A stretch of 64,000 nucleotides of DNA from JAZKGA01 sp040386235 (GTDB lineage Bacteria > Pseudomonadota > Alphaproteobacteria > Micavibrionales > Micavibrionaceae). The notes under the pieces were generated by a model. The model searched no databases. It was given only the letters and a program-made list of their open reading frames with translations, and was not told the origin of the DNA. Both the position numbers and the translations under genes were made by a program. Positions 38,060 through 47,795 of the stretch are shown here, in pieces. The stretch's first letter is position 1, and every line of letters begins with the position of its first letter. The stretch covers positions 1,116,001 through 1,180,000 of the forward strand of contig JAZKGA010000001.1 in the NCBI GenBank assembly GCA_040386235.1, written 5' to 3'.

Positions 38060-39360
38060 GCGTCGTTACAATATAAAGACCTGTATTGCCCCCACGCTTT
38101 ATTATCCATCTGGCAGATAATAATCGTGCTGCCGTCATCTTGGGGCTGTGTTTCCAGGATGTGTGCGTTTTGGTACAGCCAGGCAAGGGCCTTTCCCTCC
38201 CCCGCCGGGATTGTGATGTTTAATGTATGACGTTCACCGCCCAGCGTCGTGATAATCTGTGACTGCAGGGTGTCAATCCCCTGCCCGGTCAGCGCGGAAA
38301 CGGGTACGGCCGGATGGCCACTAAATGTCGTGTCCAGGCCGTCATCCGCCATTTTACCGTCAGGCAGCATATCGCATTTATTCAAGACCTCAATAATCCG
38401 CGTATCCGTCTCGTAATCAATACCAAGATCCTTTAAGACGCCGATCACTTCCAGACGCTGAGACAGCGTATCGCTGGCTGACACGTCGCACACATGCAGA
38501 ATGACATCGGCATCGACTACCTGTTCCAGCGTGCCACGAAAGGCCGCGATCAACTGGGTCGGCAGATCAGCGATAAACCCGACGGTATCAGACAGAATAA
38601 TTGTCTGTTTGTTCGGTAATTCCAGGCGGCGAAGGGTCGGGTCCAGGGTTGCGAACAGCATGTCTTTCGCCAGGACCTGCGCCCCCGTCAAACGGTTGAA
38701 CAGCGTTGATTTCCCGGCATTGGTATAGCCAACAAGTGCAACGACCGGAAATGGTATTTTGGCGCGTTGGTCACGGCCAAGCCCCCGTGTGCGGCGCACC
38801 TCTTCCAATTGCTTTTTCAGCTTGGTGATCCGCTGGGTAATCAAACGACGGTCAATTTCCAACTGTGTTTCCCCAGGCCCGCCCAGGAAACCCGCACCGC
38901 CGCGTTGGCGTTCAAGGTGGGTCCAGGATTTGACCAGGCGTGATTTTTGATAGGATAAGGCAGCCAGATCGACCTGAATTTTCCCTTCGGCCGTTTGGGC
39001 GCGAGCGCCAAAGATTTCCAGGATAAGGCCGGTTCGGTCGATCACCTTGACGTTCCAGGCACGTTCCAGGTTACGCTGCTGCCCCGGTGTCAGGCTGTGA
39101 TTAAAAATGATGACATCCGGCCGGTCGTCAGGAGTCCCATTTATCATGGTATCAATGATTTCAACTTGCCCCTTCCCCAAAAAGGTAGAGGGGCGCAGTG
39201 TATTGACACGCAAGCTGTACGTCTGATGTACGTCCAGATTGATGGCTTCGGCCAGACCTTCAATCTCCGCAACCTGATCTGATTGCGCACGTACGCTCTG
39301 TCCAGGCTCAGATGCGCCTGGCAGAATAGGATGTATTATCAGGCAGTTGCCTGTATTCAT
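38056..39360 (-). CDS. hflX: Ribosome-associated GTPase HflX
   Basis: HflX splits stalled ribosomes under stress. The 434-residue protein has the N-terminal HflX domain (about 1-190, including the glycine-rich RQRGGAGFLGGPGETQLE), a coiled-coil linker, and the G domain with GYTNAGKST, DTVGFI and NKCD. It follows hfq after 12 bp, the classic hfq-hflX pair, and ends overlapping mazG. Confidence 0.96.
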   Translation of the reverse strand: MNTGNCLIIHPILPGASEPGQSVRAQSDQVAEIEGLAEAINLDVHQTYSLRVNTLRPSTFLGKGQVEIIDTMINGTPDDRPDVIIFNHSLTPGQQRNLERAWNVKVIDRTGLILEIFGARAQTAEGKIQVDLAALSYQKSRLVKSWTHLERQRGGAGFLGGPGETQLEIDRRLITQRITKLKKQLEEVRRTRGLGRDQRAKIPFPVVALVGYTNAGKSTLFNRLTGAQVLAKDMLFATLDPTLRRLELPNKQTIILSDTVGFIADLPTQLIAAFRGTLEQVVDADVILHVCDVSASDTLSQRLEVIGVLKDLGIDYETDTRIIEVLNKCDMLPDGKMADDGLDTTFSGHPAVPVSALTGQGIDTLQSQIITTLGGERHTLNITIPAGEGKALAWLYQNAHILETQPQDDGSTIIICQMDNKAWGQYRSLYCNDA

Positions 39361-39372
39361 TGATATCTTATC

Positions 39373-39615
39373 TTAATCTTGTTTTTCTTCGGCTTCATGC
39401 ATGCTCATCGGGCCGTTTGGCATGATGGTTGAGATCGCATGCTTGTAAACCAGCTGAACATGGCTTTCACGTCGCAGCAACATCGAGAAGTTATCGAACC
39501 ATGTCACCACACCTTGCAGCTTTACGCCGTTCACCAAGAAGACGGTGACGGATATCTTTTCTTTGCGAATTTTGTTTAAGAAAACGTCCTGAACGTTTTG
39601 TGCCTTATCAGACAT
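39373..39615 (-). CDS. hfq: RNA chaperone Hfq
   Basis: This hexameric Sm-like protein pairs small RNAs with mRNAs. In 80 residues it has the Sm1 part ([21 protein letters not shown]), [11 protein letters not shown], and the Sm2 signature [10 protein letters not shown]. The C-terminal tail is short (about 12 acidic residues), typical of Alphaproteobacteria. AAGGGG lies about 7 bases before the ATG. A 99-bp AT-rich gap upstream (39616-39714) could hold its own promoter and a weak hairpin after the HAD gene. Confidence 0.98.
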   Translation of the reverse strand: MSDKAQNVQDVFLNKIRKEKISVTVFLVNGVKLQGVVTWFDNFSMLLRRESHVQLVYKHAISTIMPNGPMSMHEAEEKQD

Positions 39616-39714
39616 AAGATTCCCCTTGTTATTCCTGTTTTTATAATGGGTTATGTATTGGATATATTGTATTTACCGATATGGGGCAAGTTTAAAAGGT
39701 GCTGTATGGCCACC

Positions 39715-40380
39715 TTAATCTGTCCACCACAGCGTATGACGCAGCGCATTGTGAAGATCAGGCAGGCTGTCATATTGCAAACCATCCGCGGGCGCGTCCA
39801 CGCGGTGACCAATAACAATCATGAACAATCCCGCGTTTTCCGCCATCTGCACATCCGTTATCGTATCGCCGATATACCAGATATTACGCGCGACAGGCGG
39901 GTCAATCTGCATTTCCGCCAACGCCATCAGGGCCGGATCTGCAGCCGGTTTATCCCGCGTGGCACGTCCAGCCCCCACAACGGACAGAAAGATATCGCCC
40001 CAGCCGTAATGTGCGACGTCGTTTACCAGTCCCGCATGGGTCTTGTTACTGACCAGGCCCATCGGCATGCCCGCTTGTTGCAAGCCACGCAGCAATTCGT
40101 TGCACCCCAGCGCGACCGCCATACCGTCATAATCCTGGCGCGCCAGTTCTTCATTCAAGATCGTCAATGCCTGGGGCGCACGGTCGCCAAACAAACGCGG
40201 ATAAAGCACGCGTGAGGATGAATGCATGTAATAGATAAAGGTTTCCGCATCCCACGCCGCCTCGCCCATTCTTATACGTACACGGTTATGCAGGTTTAAC
40301 AGCCATTGAAAACTGTCAATCAATGTGCCGTCCAGATCAAACAGGATGGCATCAGGACGGGTCACGGGCAACGTGGTCAT
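39715..40380 (-). CDS. HAD-family hydrolase (phosphoglycolate phosphatase-like)
   Basis: This 221-residue HAD phosphatase has motif I DLDGTLID, motif II in LVSNKTH, the conserved Lys near RDKPAADP, and motif III/IV in YIGDTITD. The cap is of the helical C1 type. The substrate is unknown; phosphoglycolate or another small phosphate is likely. Its ATG overlaps the ntrX stop (ATGA), so it is part of the ntrYX operon. A HAD gene between ntrX and hfq is a local variation. Confidence 0.88.
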   Translation of the reverse strand: MTTLPVTRPDAILFDLDGTLIDSFQWLLNLHNRVRIRMGEAAWDAETFIYYMHSSSRVLYPRLFGDRAPQALTILNEELARQDYDGMAVALGCNELLRGLQQAGMPMGLVSNKTHAGLVNDVAHYGWGDIFLSVVGAGRATRDKPAADPALMALAEMQIDPPVARNIWYIGDTITDVQMAENAGLFMIVIGHRVDAPADGLQYDSLPDLHNALRHTLWWTD

Positions 40381-41729
40381 TCTTCGGGCTCTTCACCGTT
40401 TAAAAAGCGCATTTTACGGTGCAGGGCCGATCGCTCCATCCCGATAAACTTCGCTGTTTGCGACACGTTGCCTTGGAACCGTAGTAATTGCGCGCGCAGA
40501 TAATCCTGCTCAAACCGTTCACGGGCATCACGCAACGGCAGGGCCAACACATCCGGGTTTGTCGTGTTGTCATTGCCAGCATCTTCTTTCGTTTTAGCAT
40601 TAAAGACTTTTGGCAAGATTCTGGCATACAAAGGAAAAGTGAGATCGTCATGATGCATAATCGCGACCCATTCCGCACAGTTACGCACCTCGCGCAGGTT
40701 GCCTGGCCACTGATATGATTGCAGTTGTGTCAGGCAATCAGGGGCCAGCATTTTCTCAGCTTCCCCCTCAGGCACCACATCGCGCCCCAATTGCTGCGCC
40801 AGGAACGATAAAAACAGGTCAGGAACGTCGATAATCCTGTCACGTAAGGAAGGCAGGGCGATGGGCACGACATTCAGGCGATAGTACAAATCAGCCTTGA
40901 ACCGGCCTTTCTCAATCAAGACTTCTAAATCATGTGATGTGGCGGAGATCAGCCGTACCTGTGCATTGTCTTGCAATATTTTCAGCAGGCGTGATTGCAG
41001 ATCGGGGGAGAAATCAGCAACCTCGTCGATATATAACGTCCCCTCGCCCACCTGTTCAAAGGCGTTGACCAGCACATCTTCCTGCTCAGCAGTCTTGACC
41101 GCATGGGGTTGGAAGGCAACAAACGGCGACGTGGCCCGTGCTGACTTTTGATGGATCAGGCGCGCCACCGTTTCCTTGCCCGTACCGGCTTCACCCGTCA
41201 GCAGAACACGGCTGGAAGACGCGGCCACCTTGGAAATCACGGCACGTACACTTTGAATGGCTGCCGAATGCCCTACCAAATCCGGTATATCGCGCGCCCC
41301 GTTCCGTTCAACCGCCCGGCGCAGTGTCGCATTTTCCTGGCGCAATTTATGGGTTTCGGCCGCACGTGACACCATCAACAGCAGGCGTTCTGTCTTAAAA
41401 GGCTTTTCAATGAAGTCATAGGCCCCGTTCCGAATAGCCTGTACCGCCATTTCAATCGTGCCATGGCCACTGATCATAATGATCGGCAGGTCAGGATGTT
41501 GGGGGTGTATTTCGTCCAGGAACCCCATTCCATCCTGGGATTTATCCTTCAGCCAGATATCAAGGATCATCACGTCCGGCACACGGTCGGTTATGACCGT
41601 ACGTGCGTCTTCCACACTGCCGGCCTGATGCGTTACATACCCTTCATCATTCAATATGCCGGCAATCAGGTTGCGGATGTCCGGCTCATCATCCACGATC
41701 AGAATATGGCGTTGTTTCGCGGTTACCAT
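40377..41729 (-). CDS. ntrX: NtrX-like response regulator without GAFTGA motif
   Basis: This 450-residue response regulator has an N-terminal receiver (phospho-acceptor Asp57 in MILDIWL, Lys109), an AAA+ domain with Walker A GEAGTGKE (about 179-186) and Walker B TLYIDEVADF, and a C-terminal Fis-type helix-turn-helix (NVSQTAKFIGMERSALHRKM). The GAFTGA loop that contacts sigma-54 is absent: residues 203-232 have another sequence and are short. It may therefore control sigma-70 promoters. It directly follows ntrY with no gap and overlaps the HAD gene. Confidence 0.92.
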   Translation of the reverse strand: MVTAKQRHILIVDDEPDIRNLIAGILNDEGYVTHQAGSVEDARTVITDRVPDVMILDIWLKDKSQDGMGFLDEIHPQHPDLPIIMISGHGTIEMAVQAIRNGAYDFIEKPFKTERLLLMVSRAAETHKLRQENATLRRAVERNGARDIPDLVGHSAAIQSVRAVISKVAASSSRVLLTGEAGTGKETVARLIHQKSARATSPFVAFQPHAVKTAEQEDVLVNAFEQVGEGTLYIDEVADFSPDLQSRLLKILQDNAQVRLISATSHDLEVLIEKGRFKADLYYRLNVVPIALPSLRDRIIDVPDLFLSFLAQQLGRDVVPEGEAEKMLAPDCLTQLQSYQWPGNLREVRNCAEWVAIMHHDDLTFPLYARILPKVFNAKTKEDAGNDNTTNPDVLALPLRDARERFEQDYLRAQLLRFQGNVSQTAKFIGMERSALHRKMRFLNGEEPEE

Positions 41730-43943
41730 TTATGCATCTGCCTCTTTATATGTGGGCATTATCAGGGTGACATGCGCGCCTGGCAACACGGATTTGCCCT
41801 GCACCGCTTTTTGCACAGAATGAGGCCCCAGAATAAGCGTTCCGCCATGATCTTCGATAATCTTTTTGACGATAGCCAGACCAAGGCCCGTTCCACGCGT
41901 TTTGTGCGTCACATACGGCTCTAGCAACGACTCAATGGCGACATTCTGTGGAAAGCCAGGGCCATTATCGTTGATAACGATAACCAGTTTATCCTGATGA
42001 TTGGCCAAATGGATGGCAATTTTCGGCTTATTCTGGTCTTTCAGGGCCTCCATCGCGTTTTTGATGATATTGGTCAGGGCCTGACGCATTTGCCCCGCAT
42101 CGGCATGCAGTTTCGGCATGATGGCGTTGGGTGGTGTATGCGTCTGTATATCAACGTCAGGAAAGGCTTGCCCCTGTAATGTCACAATTCCGTTCAATAG
42201 GTTTTGCGCATCGACGACATCTTTACGGGGTTGCGCCATGCGGGCGAACTGGGCAAATTCGGTAACCATCTGGCCGATATCTTCGACGTGTTTGATGATC
42301 GTGTGGATACAATCGCGGAAAATCGCGCGGCCATCTTCGGGAATAAGGTCGGCGTATTTACGGTTCAGCCGTTCAGCCGACAGCTGAATTGGCGTCAAAG
42401 GATTACGGATTTCATGGGCAATGCGGCGGGCGACCTCGCCCCACGCTGTGGCCCTTTGGGCGGTTTTCAGGTCTGTAATATCATCGAAAGTCACAATGAT
42501 GCTGTGGCCTGCGTCACCTTCACTCATTAACGTGCCTTGCATCAACACCGCGCGCTGGCGGCCATCGGCGCGCAGCATCACCATTTCGGTTTTCTGGGTT
42601 GTTATGGTTTCCAACGCATAATCCGGAAAGAATTTAGCCATATTCTGACCCACAATAGTCTTTTCAGCCCTGCCGATAATCTCAGCCGCCGCCACGTTGC
42701 AATGGGTGATAGCCCCGTCTTCAGACAGCCCCAGAACGCCTGAGGACACGCCGCTGAGAATCGCTTCAATCAAGCGGCGGCGGGCGTCCATTTCCCGGTT
42801 GGCGGCAATCAGGGTGTTACGCTGTGCCGCGATCTGATCGGTCATACGGTTAAACGCCTTGGCCAGGCTGACGAATTCATCGGCATATCCTGTTTCAGGC
42901 AGGCGTGCGGTCAAATCCCCTTCCCGTACGCGTCCTGCAACGGCAATCAGCCCTTCAATTGGCGATATCAGGCGTTCTGACAGCGTCAGTCCAAACCACA
43001 ATGCGATCAGCAGCAGCAGCAGCGCGACAACGGCAAACAACGCCATCAGCGTCCGCTTGATCTGATCGGCGAATTGTTCAAGCTGGTCATATTTTTCGGC
43101 GGCTTCCTGGGTCACCAGAACGCGGCCCAGCACGTTGGCATCGATTAATCGCCCGACAAACAAATAGGCATCAGGCAGGCTGCGCAGCTTCACCAGGGCC
43201 TGTATCCGGTCATCACCCCCGGCCTCACCCGTAAACAACACAACCTCGCCGCCCTGCGCCCGATCGATCGCTTCCTGTGGCACGTCGTTGGCTGTAAGGC
43301 TGAACGTCATTTCGGATTGCCCCAGTATCTTGCGCTCAGCTTCTGTAAAGACCAGTGCCTCAGTCAGGTTACGCAAGCTGGCCTGAGTATTCACAAACCG
43401 GCTGAACTCGTCCCCCTCAGACAATAACAGGCCGGCCTGACGATCCAAATCATTCGCCATGGCCAGAATATCGGCGCGAATAACCTGTTGATGCTCACGT
43501 AAATAAGAATCAGCGACGATACGGCTTTCGGCAATCGCTGTCTTCACCTGGTCGGAAAACCAGGTCTGCAGCCCGTAATGGAAAAACAGGAGTGAGAATA
43601 TCGTGACCAAGAGAGTTGGCACCATAACAAGCGCACCAACAAGACCGGCGGTTTGAATATGCAGGCTGGATCCCGCAAACCCCTGACGATGTTGACGGAA
43701 CAAGCGCCAGATATGCTGGCCCACCAATGTTCCCAGGCCTGCCAGAATCGTCAAATCCACGATAAACAAGATGTTTAAGGTCGCAATTGTGTCCTTTTCC
43801 GGCGACAGATTGGACAGGATGGCATAGGTATAGCCCCCCGCAACAAACCCGGCAGCCAACAAAATCGCGACCATCACCCGACGGACGGACAAAGCTCGCC
43901 CCAGGGATTTGCGCAACTGAAAGAATGAGAAGGCTGTATTCAT
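41730..43943 (-). CDS. ntrY: NtrY-like sensor histidine kinase
   Basis: This membrane kinase (737 residues) has three N-terminal transmembrane helices (about 22-45, 60-85 and 100-125), an extracytoplasmic sensor region, a fourth helix (about 300-322), then HAMP, PAS, HisKA with HEIRNPLTPIQLSAERL and a C-terminal ATPase domain (NDNGPGFP, TRGTGLGLAI). This is the NtrY layout; it phosphorylates NtrX and is linked to nitrogen and redox control. I chose the ATG at 43943, which has GGAAGAG ahead; a GTG at 43952 has no spacing for a ribosome site. Confidence 0.94.
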   Translation of the reverse strand: MNTAFSFFQLRKSLGRALSVRRVMVAILLAAGFVAGGYTYAILSNLSPEKDTIATLNILFIVDLTILAGLGTLVGQHIWRLFRQHRQGFAGSSLHIQTAGLVGALVMVPTLLVTIFSLLFFHYGLQTWFSDQVKTAIAESRIVADSYLREHQQVIRADILAMANDLDRQAGLLLSEGDEFSRFVNTQASLRNLTEALVFTEAERKILGQSEMTFSLTANDVPQEAIDRAQGGEVVLFTGEAGGDDRIQALVKLRSLPDAYLFVGRLIDANVLGRVLVTQEAAEKYDQLEQFADQIKRTLMALFAVVALLLLLIALWFGLTLSERLISPIEGLIAVAGRVREGDLTARLPETGYADEFVSLAKAFNRMTDQIAAQRNTLIAANREMDARRRLIEAILSGVSSGVLGLSEDGAITHCNVAAAEIIGRAEKTIVGQNMAKFFPDYALETITTQKTEMVMLRADGRQRAVLMQGTLMSEGDAGHSIIVTFDDITDLKTAQRATAWGEVARRIAHEIRNPLTPIQLSAERLNRKYADLIPEDGRAIFRDCIHTIIKHVEDIGQMVTEFAQFARMAQPRKDVVDAQNLLNGIVTLQGQAFPDVDIQTHTPPNAIMPKLHADAGQMRQALTNIIKNAMEALKDQNKPKIAIHLANHQDKLVIVINDNGPGFPQNVAIESLLEPYVTHKTRGTGLGLAIVKKIIEDHGGTLILGPHSVQKAVQGKSVLPGAHVTLIMPTYKEADA

Positions 43944-44018
43944 GCTGGACACTCTTCCATTAACACCGCATCATCAGGGAATTGCAAGCCTGATTGTAAC
44001 GCCCATCCTCGATTTAGA

Positions 44019-44513
44019 ATGACCGATAACGATTCACTGCCACGACCGCCCTTCCCCCTGAACCACCCGGCCACATGGATTGCCACCTGGGGCGGTGCAG
44101 GATTTTTAAGACCTGGGCCGGGAACCTGGGGCACAGTTTTTGCGACACCCGTTGCGCTTGCCATCATTACCACGGGCGGAACGCTGGCGTTGGCGATTGC
44201 CACGCTTTTCATCATTCTGGCTGGCGTGTGGTCAACCACCGTGCTGCAACACCGTCTTGGTATTGCCGATGACGGCCGGATCGTCATTGACGAAGTTGCG
44301 GGGATTTCTATCGCCCTGCTGATGATCCCCCTTACGCCATGGACGATTATTGCGGCGATTGTGCTGTTCCGGATGCTGGATATTCTGAAGCCAGGCCCTA
44401 TTGGCTGGCTGGACCGCAACATAAAAGGCGCCTGGGGCGTTATTGCCGATGATCTTTTGGCAGGGTTTGTCACGGGGCTGATGATTGCAGGATTTATGTA
44501 TGTCGTCCTCTGA
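44019..44513 (+). CDS. pgpA: Phosphatidylglycerophosphatase A
   Basis: PgpA dephosphorylates phosphatidylglycerol phosphate in the inner membrane. The 164-residue protein has WGGAGFLRPGPGTWGT, the signature DEVAG and RMLDILKPGPIGWLDRNIKGAWGVIADDLLAG, with about four membrane helices. It diverges from ntrY with a 75-bp gap, and its end overlaps the cinA start by 14 bp. Confidence 0.94.
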   Translation: MTDNDSLPRPPFPLNHPATWIATWGGAGFLRPGPGTWGTVFATPVALAIITTGGTLALAIATLFIILAGVWSTTVLQHRLGIADDGRIVIDEVAGISIALLMIPLTPWTIIAAIVLFRMLDILKPGPIGWLDRNIKGAWGVIADDLLAGFVTGLMIAGFMYVVL

Positions 44514-44982
44514 CCTCGCTAAAGCTGTTTACCAAGCCTTGCTGGCCAAGCATATGACTCTGGCGGTCGCGGAATCGTGTACGGGCGGTATGCTGGGCGC
44601 AGCGATGACCGACCTGCCTGGCGTGTCTGCTGTGTTTCGTGGCGGCGTGATCGCCTATCATAACGATGTGAAACAGAGCGTCCTGAACGTGCCCGCCGTG
44701 CAGATGGCGAACAATGGCGCAGTTAGCGAATTATGCGCAAAATCGATGGCGCGGAATGTTGCGAACATGACGCAAAGCAGCCTGGGTGTTAGCCTGACAG
44801 GAATTGCGGGGCCAGAGGGCGGAACAGTGGATAAGCCGGTCGGATTGGTCTATATCGGCCTTTCACATGCCGGACATACACACGTACACACGCATTATTT
44901 CGCCGGCGACAGAAAAGCGGTTAGACAGCAGGCAGTTGCGGCCGCGTTGGTCCACATCATCCAATTATTGCATGCCGTATAG
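44500..44982 (+). CDS. CinA C-terminal domain, NMN amidohydrolase (PncC-like)
   Basis: This 160-residue protein corresponds to the C-terminal CinA domain alone, which hydrolyses nicotinamide mononucleotide to nicotinate mononucleotide. Family blocks are AVAESCTGGMLGAAMTDLPG, FRGGVIAYHNDVK and SLTGIAGPEGGT. The ATG at 44500 has AGGA 9 bases ahead. Together with nadD in this window it belongs to NAD recycling. Its 3' end overlaps the convergent ratA-like gene by 18 bp. Confidence 0.93.
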   Translation: MSSSDLAKAVYQALLAKHMTLAVAESCTGGMLGAAMTDLPGVSAVFRGGVIAYHNDVKQSVLNVPAVQMANNGAVSELCAKSMARNVANMTQSSLGVSLTGIAGPEGGTVDKPVGLVYIGLSHAGHTHVHTHYFAGDRKAVRQQAVAAALVHIIQLLHAV

Positions 44983-45402
44983 ATGCTTGGCGCGGGCTTC
45001 GAATGCGCCCACCATTCGTTGGATTGCCTCATGAAAGAACATCGACATGAACCCTTGGAAGAAGGCGTTCTTTAATTCAAAATCCACATAGAAGTCAATC
45101 AGGCATCCCCCATCTTGGGGAATAAAGCGCCAGTGATTGGATAAATGCTTTAACGGGCCTTGCAGATAGGCCACATGAATGCTGTCTGGCGCGACGGCTT
45201 CGACACGGCAGGCAATGCGTTCACGGATCAGTTTATAGCCGATGACAAGGTCTGCGAAGAAAACCGTCTCACTTTCACGTCGGGTGGTCCGGCAAGCGGT
45301 GCACCAGGGCAAAAATTCCGGGTATTTGTCAACATCCGCGACCAAGCTGAAAAGCTGCGCCTGCGTGTAAGGCAGAAATTTCTGTTCTGCGTAGGTGGGC
45401 AT
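44965..45402 (-). CDS. RatA/COQ10-like START-domain protein
   Basis: This 145-residue protein of the polyketide cyclase/START superfamily is similar to RatA and mitochondrial COQ10: YTQAQLFSLVADVDKYPEFLPWC at the N-terminus and FELKNAFFQGFMSMFFHEAIQRMVGAFEARA at the C-terminus. COQ10 binds ubiquinone; RatA was described as a toxin that blocks ribosome subunit joining. No ratB partner is next to it, so the COQ10-like reading seems at least as likely. It lies 9 bp after lipA. Confidence 0.88.
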   Translation of the reverse strand: MPTYAEQKFLPYTQAQLFSLVADVDKYPEFLPWCTACRTTRRESETVFFADLVIGYKLIRERIACRVEAVAPDSIHVAYLQGPLKHLSNHWRFIPQDGGCLIDFYVDFELKNAFFQGFMSMFFHEAIQRMVGAFEARAKHLYGMQ

Positions 45403-45411
45403 GACAGGGGA

Positions 45412-46371
45412 TTATTCGGCGGCGATTTGGGCAGCCCGCGCCGCGCGCAGACGTTCAAAATCATCCCCGGCATGATAGGATGAGCGGGTTAATGGGGAGG
45501 CAGACACCATCAAAAAGCCCTTGGCTCGCGCTAATGCTTCCAGGTCCTTAAACTCGTCAGGTGTCCAGAATCTTTCCACCGCCGCATGTTTTGGCGTTGG
45601 TTGCAGGTATTGGCCGATAGTTAGGAAATCAACATCCGCGGCCCGCAGATCATCCATGACCTGGCCAATTTCTTCGCGGCTTTCGCCAAAACCGACCATC
45701 AGGCCGGATTTTGTAAAGATTGTCGGATCGACTTCCTTCACCCGGGCCAACAGGCGCAAGGAGGTATAGTAACGTGCGCCGGGACGAATGGTGGGATACA
45801 GGCGCGGCACGGTCTCAAGATTATGGTTGAACACGTCCGGGCGTGCATGGGCCACGACATCGACCGCGCCATCCTTGCCCTTAAAATCAGGCGTCAAAAT
45901 CTCAATCGTCGTCTGGGGAGATTTAAAGCGGATCGCCCCGATTGTTTTCACAAAATGCGCGGCACCGCCATCAGCAACATCATCACGGTCAACGGATGTA
46001 ATCACAACATGCTTCAAGCCCATTTTCTGAACGCCGACGCCAACGCGTAAGGGTTCCATTTTATCCAGGGCTTCCGGTGGTTTTCCCGTGGCGATATTGC
46101 AGAATGAGCATGCACGCGTGCAGACCTCGCCCATAATCATAAACGTCGCATGCTGTTTTTCCCAGCATTCTCCGATATTGGGGCAACCCGCCTCTTCACA
46201 CACGGTGTTCAGTTTTAATCCATGAACCGTCTTGCGCGTTTCATTGTAAACCGGACCCGTGGGTGCCTTGACGCGAATCCAGTCCGGCTTACGCCCCATC
46301 GGCCGGTCAGCATTTTTCTGCTTTTCCGGGTGGCGCTTGGCGCGGTCAAGAAGGTCTGGGTTAAACGTCAT
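45412..46371 (-). CDS. lipA: Lipoyl synthase
   Basis: This radical SAM enzyme inserts sulfur into octanoyl groups on lipoyl domains. The 319-residue protein has the auxiliary cluster cysteines in [12 protein letters not shown], the SAM cluster CTRACSFC, and the C-terminal RSSYHA serine. It lies right after lpd in the pyruvate dehydrogenase cluster, so the cofactor maker and its three lipoyl-dependent targets are co-located. Confidence 0.97.
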   Translation of the reverse strand: MTFNPDLLDRAKRHPEKQKNADRPMGRKPDWIRVKAPTGPVYNETRKTVHGLKLNTVCEEAGCPNIGECWEKQHATFMIMGEVCTRACSFCNIATGKPPEALDKMEPLRVGVGVQKMGLKHVVITSVDRDDVADGGAAHFVKTIGAIRFKSPQTTIEILTPDFKGKDGAVDVVAHARPDVFNHNLETVPRLYPTIRPGARYYTSLRLLARVKEVDPTIFTKSGLMVGFGESREEIGQVMDDLRAADVDFLTIGQYLQPTPKHAAVERFWTPDEFKDLEALARAKGFLMVSASPLTRSSYHAGDDFERLRAARAAQIAAE

Positions 46372-46386
46372 ATAAAATACGTGGTC

Positions 46387-47787
46387 CTAAAAATGGATGG
46401 CCTTGCCGTAAGCCGACAGGACACTTTCATGCATCATTTCAGATAAAGTCGGATGCGGGAAGATGGTATGCATCAATTCCGCCTCGGTCGTTTCCATGGT
46501 TTTGGCAATCACATAGCCCTGGATCAGCTCCGTCACCTCGGCCCCGATCATGTGCGCGCCTAACAAAGCGCCGGTTTTGGCGTCAAAGATAGTTTTAACC
46601 AGGCCCTCAGGCTCACCCAAAGCAATAGCCTTACCGTTCCCCATAAAGGGAAACCGCCCGACCTTGATGTCATGGCCCGCCGCTTTGGCTTTGGCTTCGG
46701 TCAGCCCGACGCTCGCCACTTGTGGCATTGAATACGTACAGCCTGGGATCAATGTTTTATCCATCGGATGGACATGTGGCAGACCGGCGATTTTCTCAAC
46801 ACAGATAATCCCTTCATGTGACGCCTTATGCGCCAGCCATGGGCCGCCTGTTACATCACCGATGGCATACACGCCCGGTTCATCTGTTTGCAGCCATTGA
46901 TTGGTCACGATGTGGCCGCGATCCGTCTTGACCTTCGTTTTATCCAGGCCCAGATTTTCCGTGTTGGCCACGATCCCGACCGCCATAATAACGCGGTCAA
47001 AGCTGTGCGTTGTGGTTTTACCCGCCACTTCGATATGCGCGGTGACGCTGTCCTTACCCTTATCCAATTTGGCGACCTTGGCATTGGTGATGATTTTCAT
47101 GCCGTGCTTTTCAAACTGTTTTTGCGCCAAAGCTGAAATTTCTTCGTCTTCGGCAGGCAGGATGCGGTCGATCACTTCAACAACCGTGACATCAACCCCC
47201 ATTGCGCGATAAAAGGACGCGAACTCAATACCAATCGCACCACTGCCGACAACCAGCAGGGATTTTGGCATGGATGTGGGCGTCATCGCTTCACGATACG
47301 TCCATACCAGTTTGCCGTCTGCTTCCAATCCCGGCAAGGTTCGTGCGCGGGCACCGGTTGCAATAATGATATGTTTGGCGGTGATCGTTTCCTGCGTTTT
47401 ATCCGCTTTTGTCACCCCGATTTGTCCCTTGCCCTGCAAGGCGGCAAAGCCGTCGATAATCGTCACTTTGTTCTTTTTCAGCAGGTGGCCAATGCCCCCC
47501 GACAATTGTTTCGCGACGGTGCGGGAACGGGCGACGATCTTTTCAAGATTTGGCTTTATGCTGCCCTGAATTTCAATACCATAGGCATCGGCGTGTTGTG
47601 CCAGATGCATGATTTCGGCGGAACGCAACAATGCTTTCGTCGGAATACAACCCCAGTTCAGGCAGATACCGCCCAGATGTGTGCCTTCAATAACCACGGC
47701 CTTCAGGCCCAGCTGTGCCGCGCGAATAGCCGCGACATACCCGCCAGGGCCGGCACCGATTACCGCAACATCAAATGTCTGTGTCAT
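46387..47787 (-). CDS. lpdA: Dihydrolipoyl dehydrogenase (E3)
   Basis: This flavoprotein reoxidises dihydrolipoamide. The 466-residue protein has the FAD motif GAGPGGYVAAIRAAQLG, the redox disulfide GGICLNWGCIPTKALL, the NAD motif GSGAIGIEFASFY, and the C-terminal catalytic HPHPTLSE. There is no N-terminal lipoyl domain. It ends the E1-E2-E3 pyruvate dehydrogenase order and precedes lipA by 15 bp. Confidence 0.96.
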   Translation of the reverse strand: MTQTFDVAVIGAGPGGYVAAIRAAQLGLKAVVIEGTHLGGICLNWGCIPTKALLRSAEIMHLAQHADAYGIEIQGSIKPNLEKIVARSRTVAKQLSGGIGHLLKKNKVTIIDGFAALQGKGQIGVTKADKTQETITAKHIIIATGARARTLPGLEADGKLVWTYREAMTPTSMPKSLLVVGSGAIGIEFASFYRAMGVDVTVVEVIDRILPAEDEEISALAQKQFEKHGMKIITNAKVAKLDKGKDSVTAHIEVAGKTTTHSFDRVIMAVGIVANTENLGLDKTKVKTDRGHIVTNQWLQTDEPGVYAIGDVTGGPWLAHKASHEGIICVEKIAGLPHVHPMDKTLIPGCTYSMPQVASVGLTEAKAKAAGHDIKVGRFPFMGNGKAIALGEPEGLVKTIFDAKTGALLGAHMIGAEVTELIQGYVIAKTMETTEAELMHTIFPHPTLSEMMHESVLSAYGKAIHF

Positions 47788-47795
47788 ATTTTATC

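Noticed and set aside
44965..45402. A RatA-RatB toxin-antitoxin system
   Set aside because: Only the RatA-like gene is present; its neighbours are lipA and the cinA domain, and the family also includes COQ10-type ubiquinone-binding proteins.
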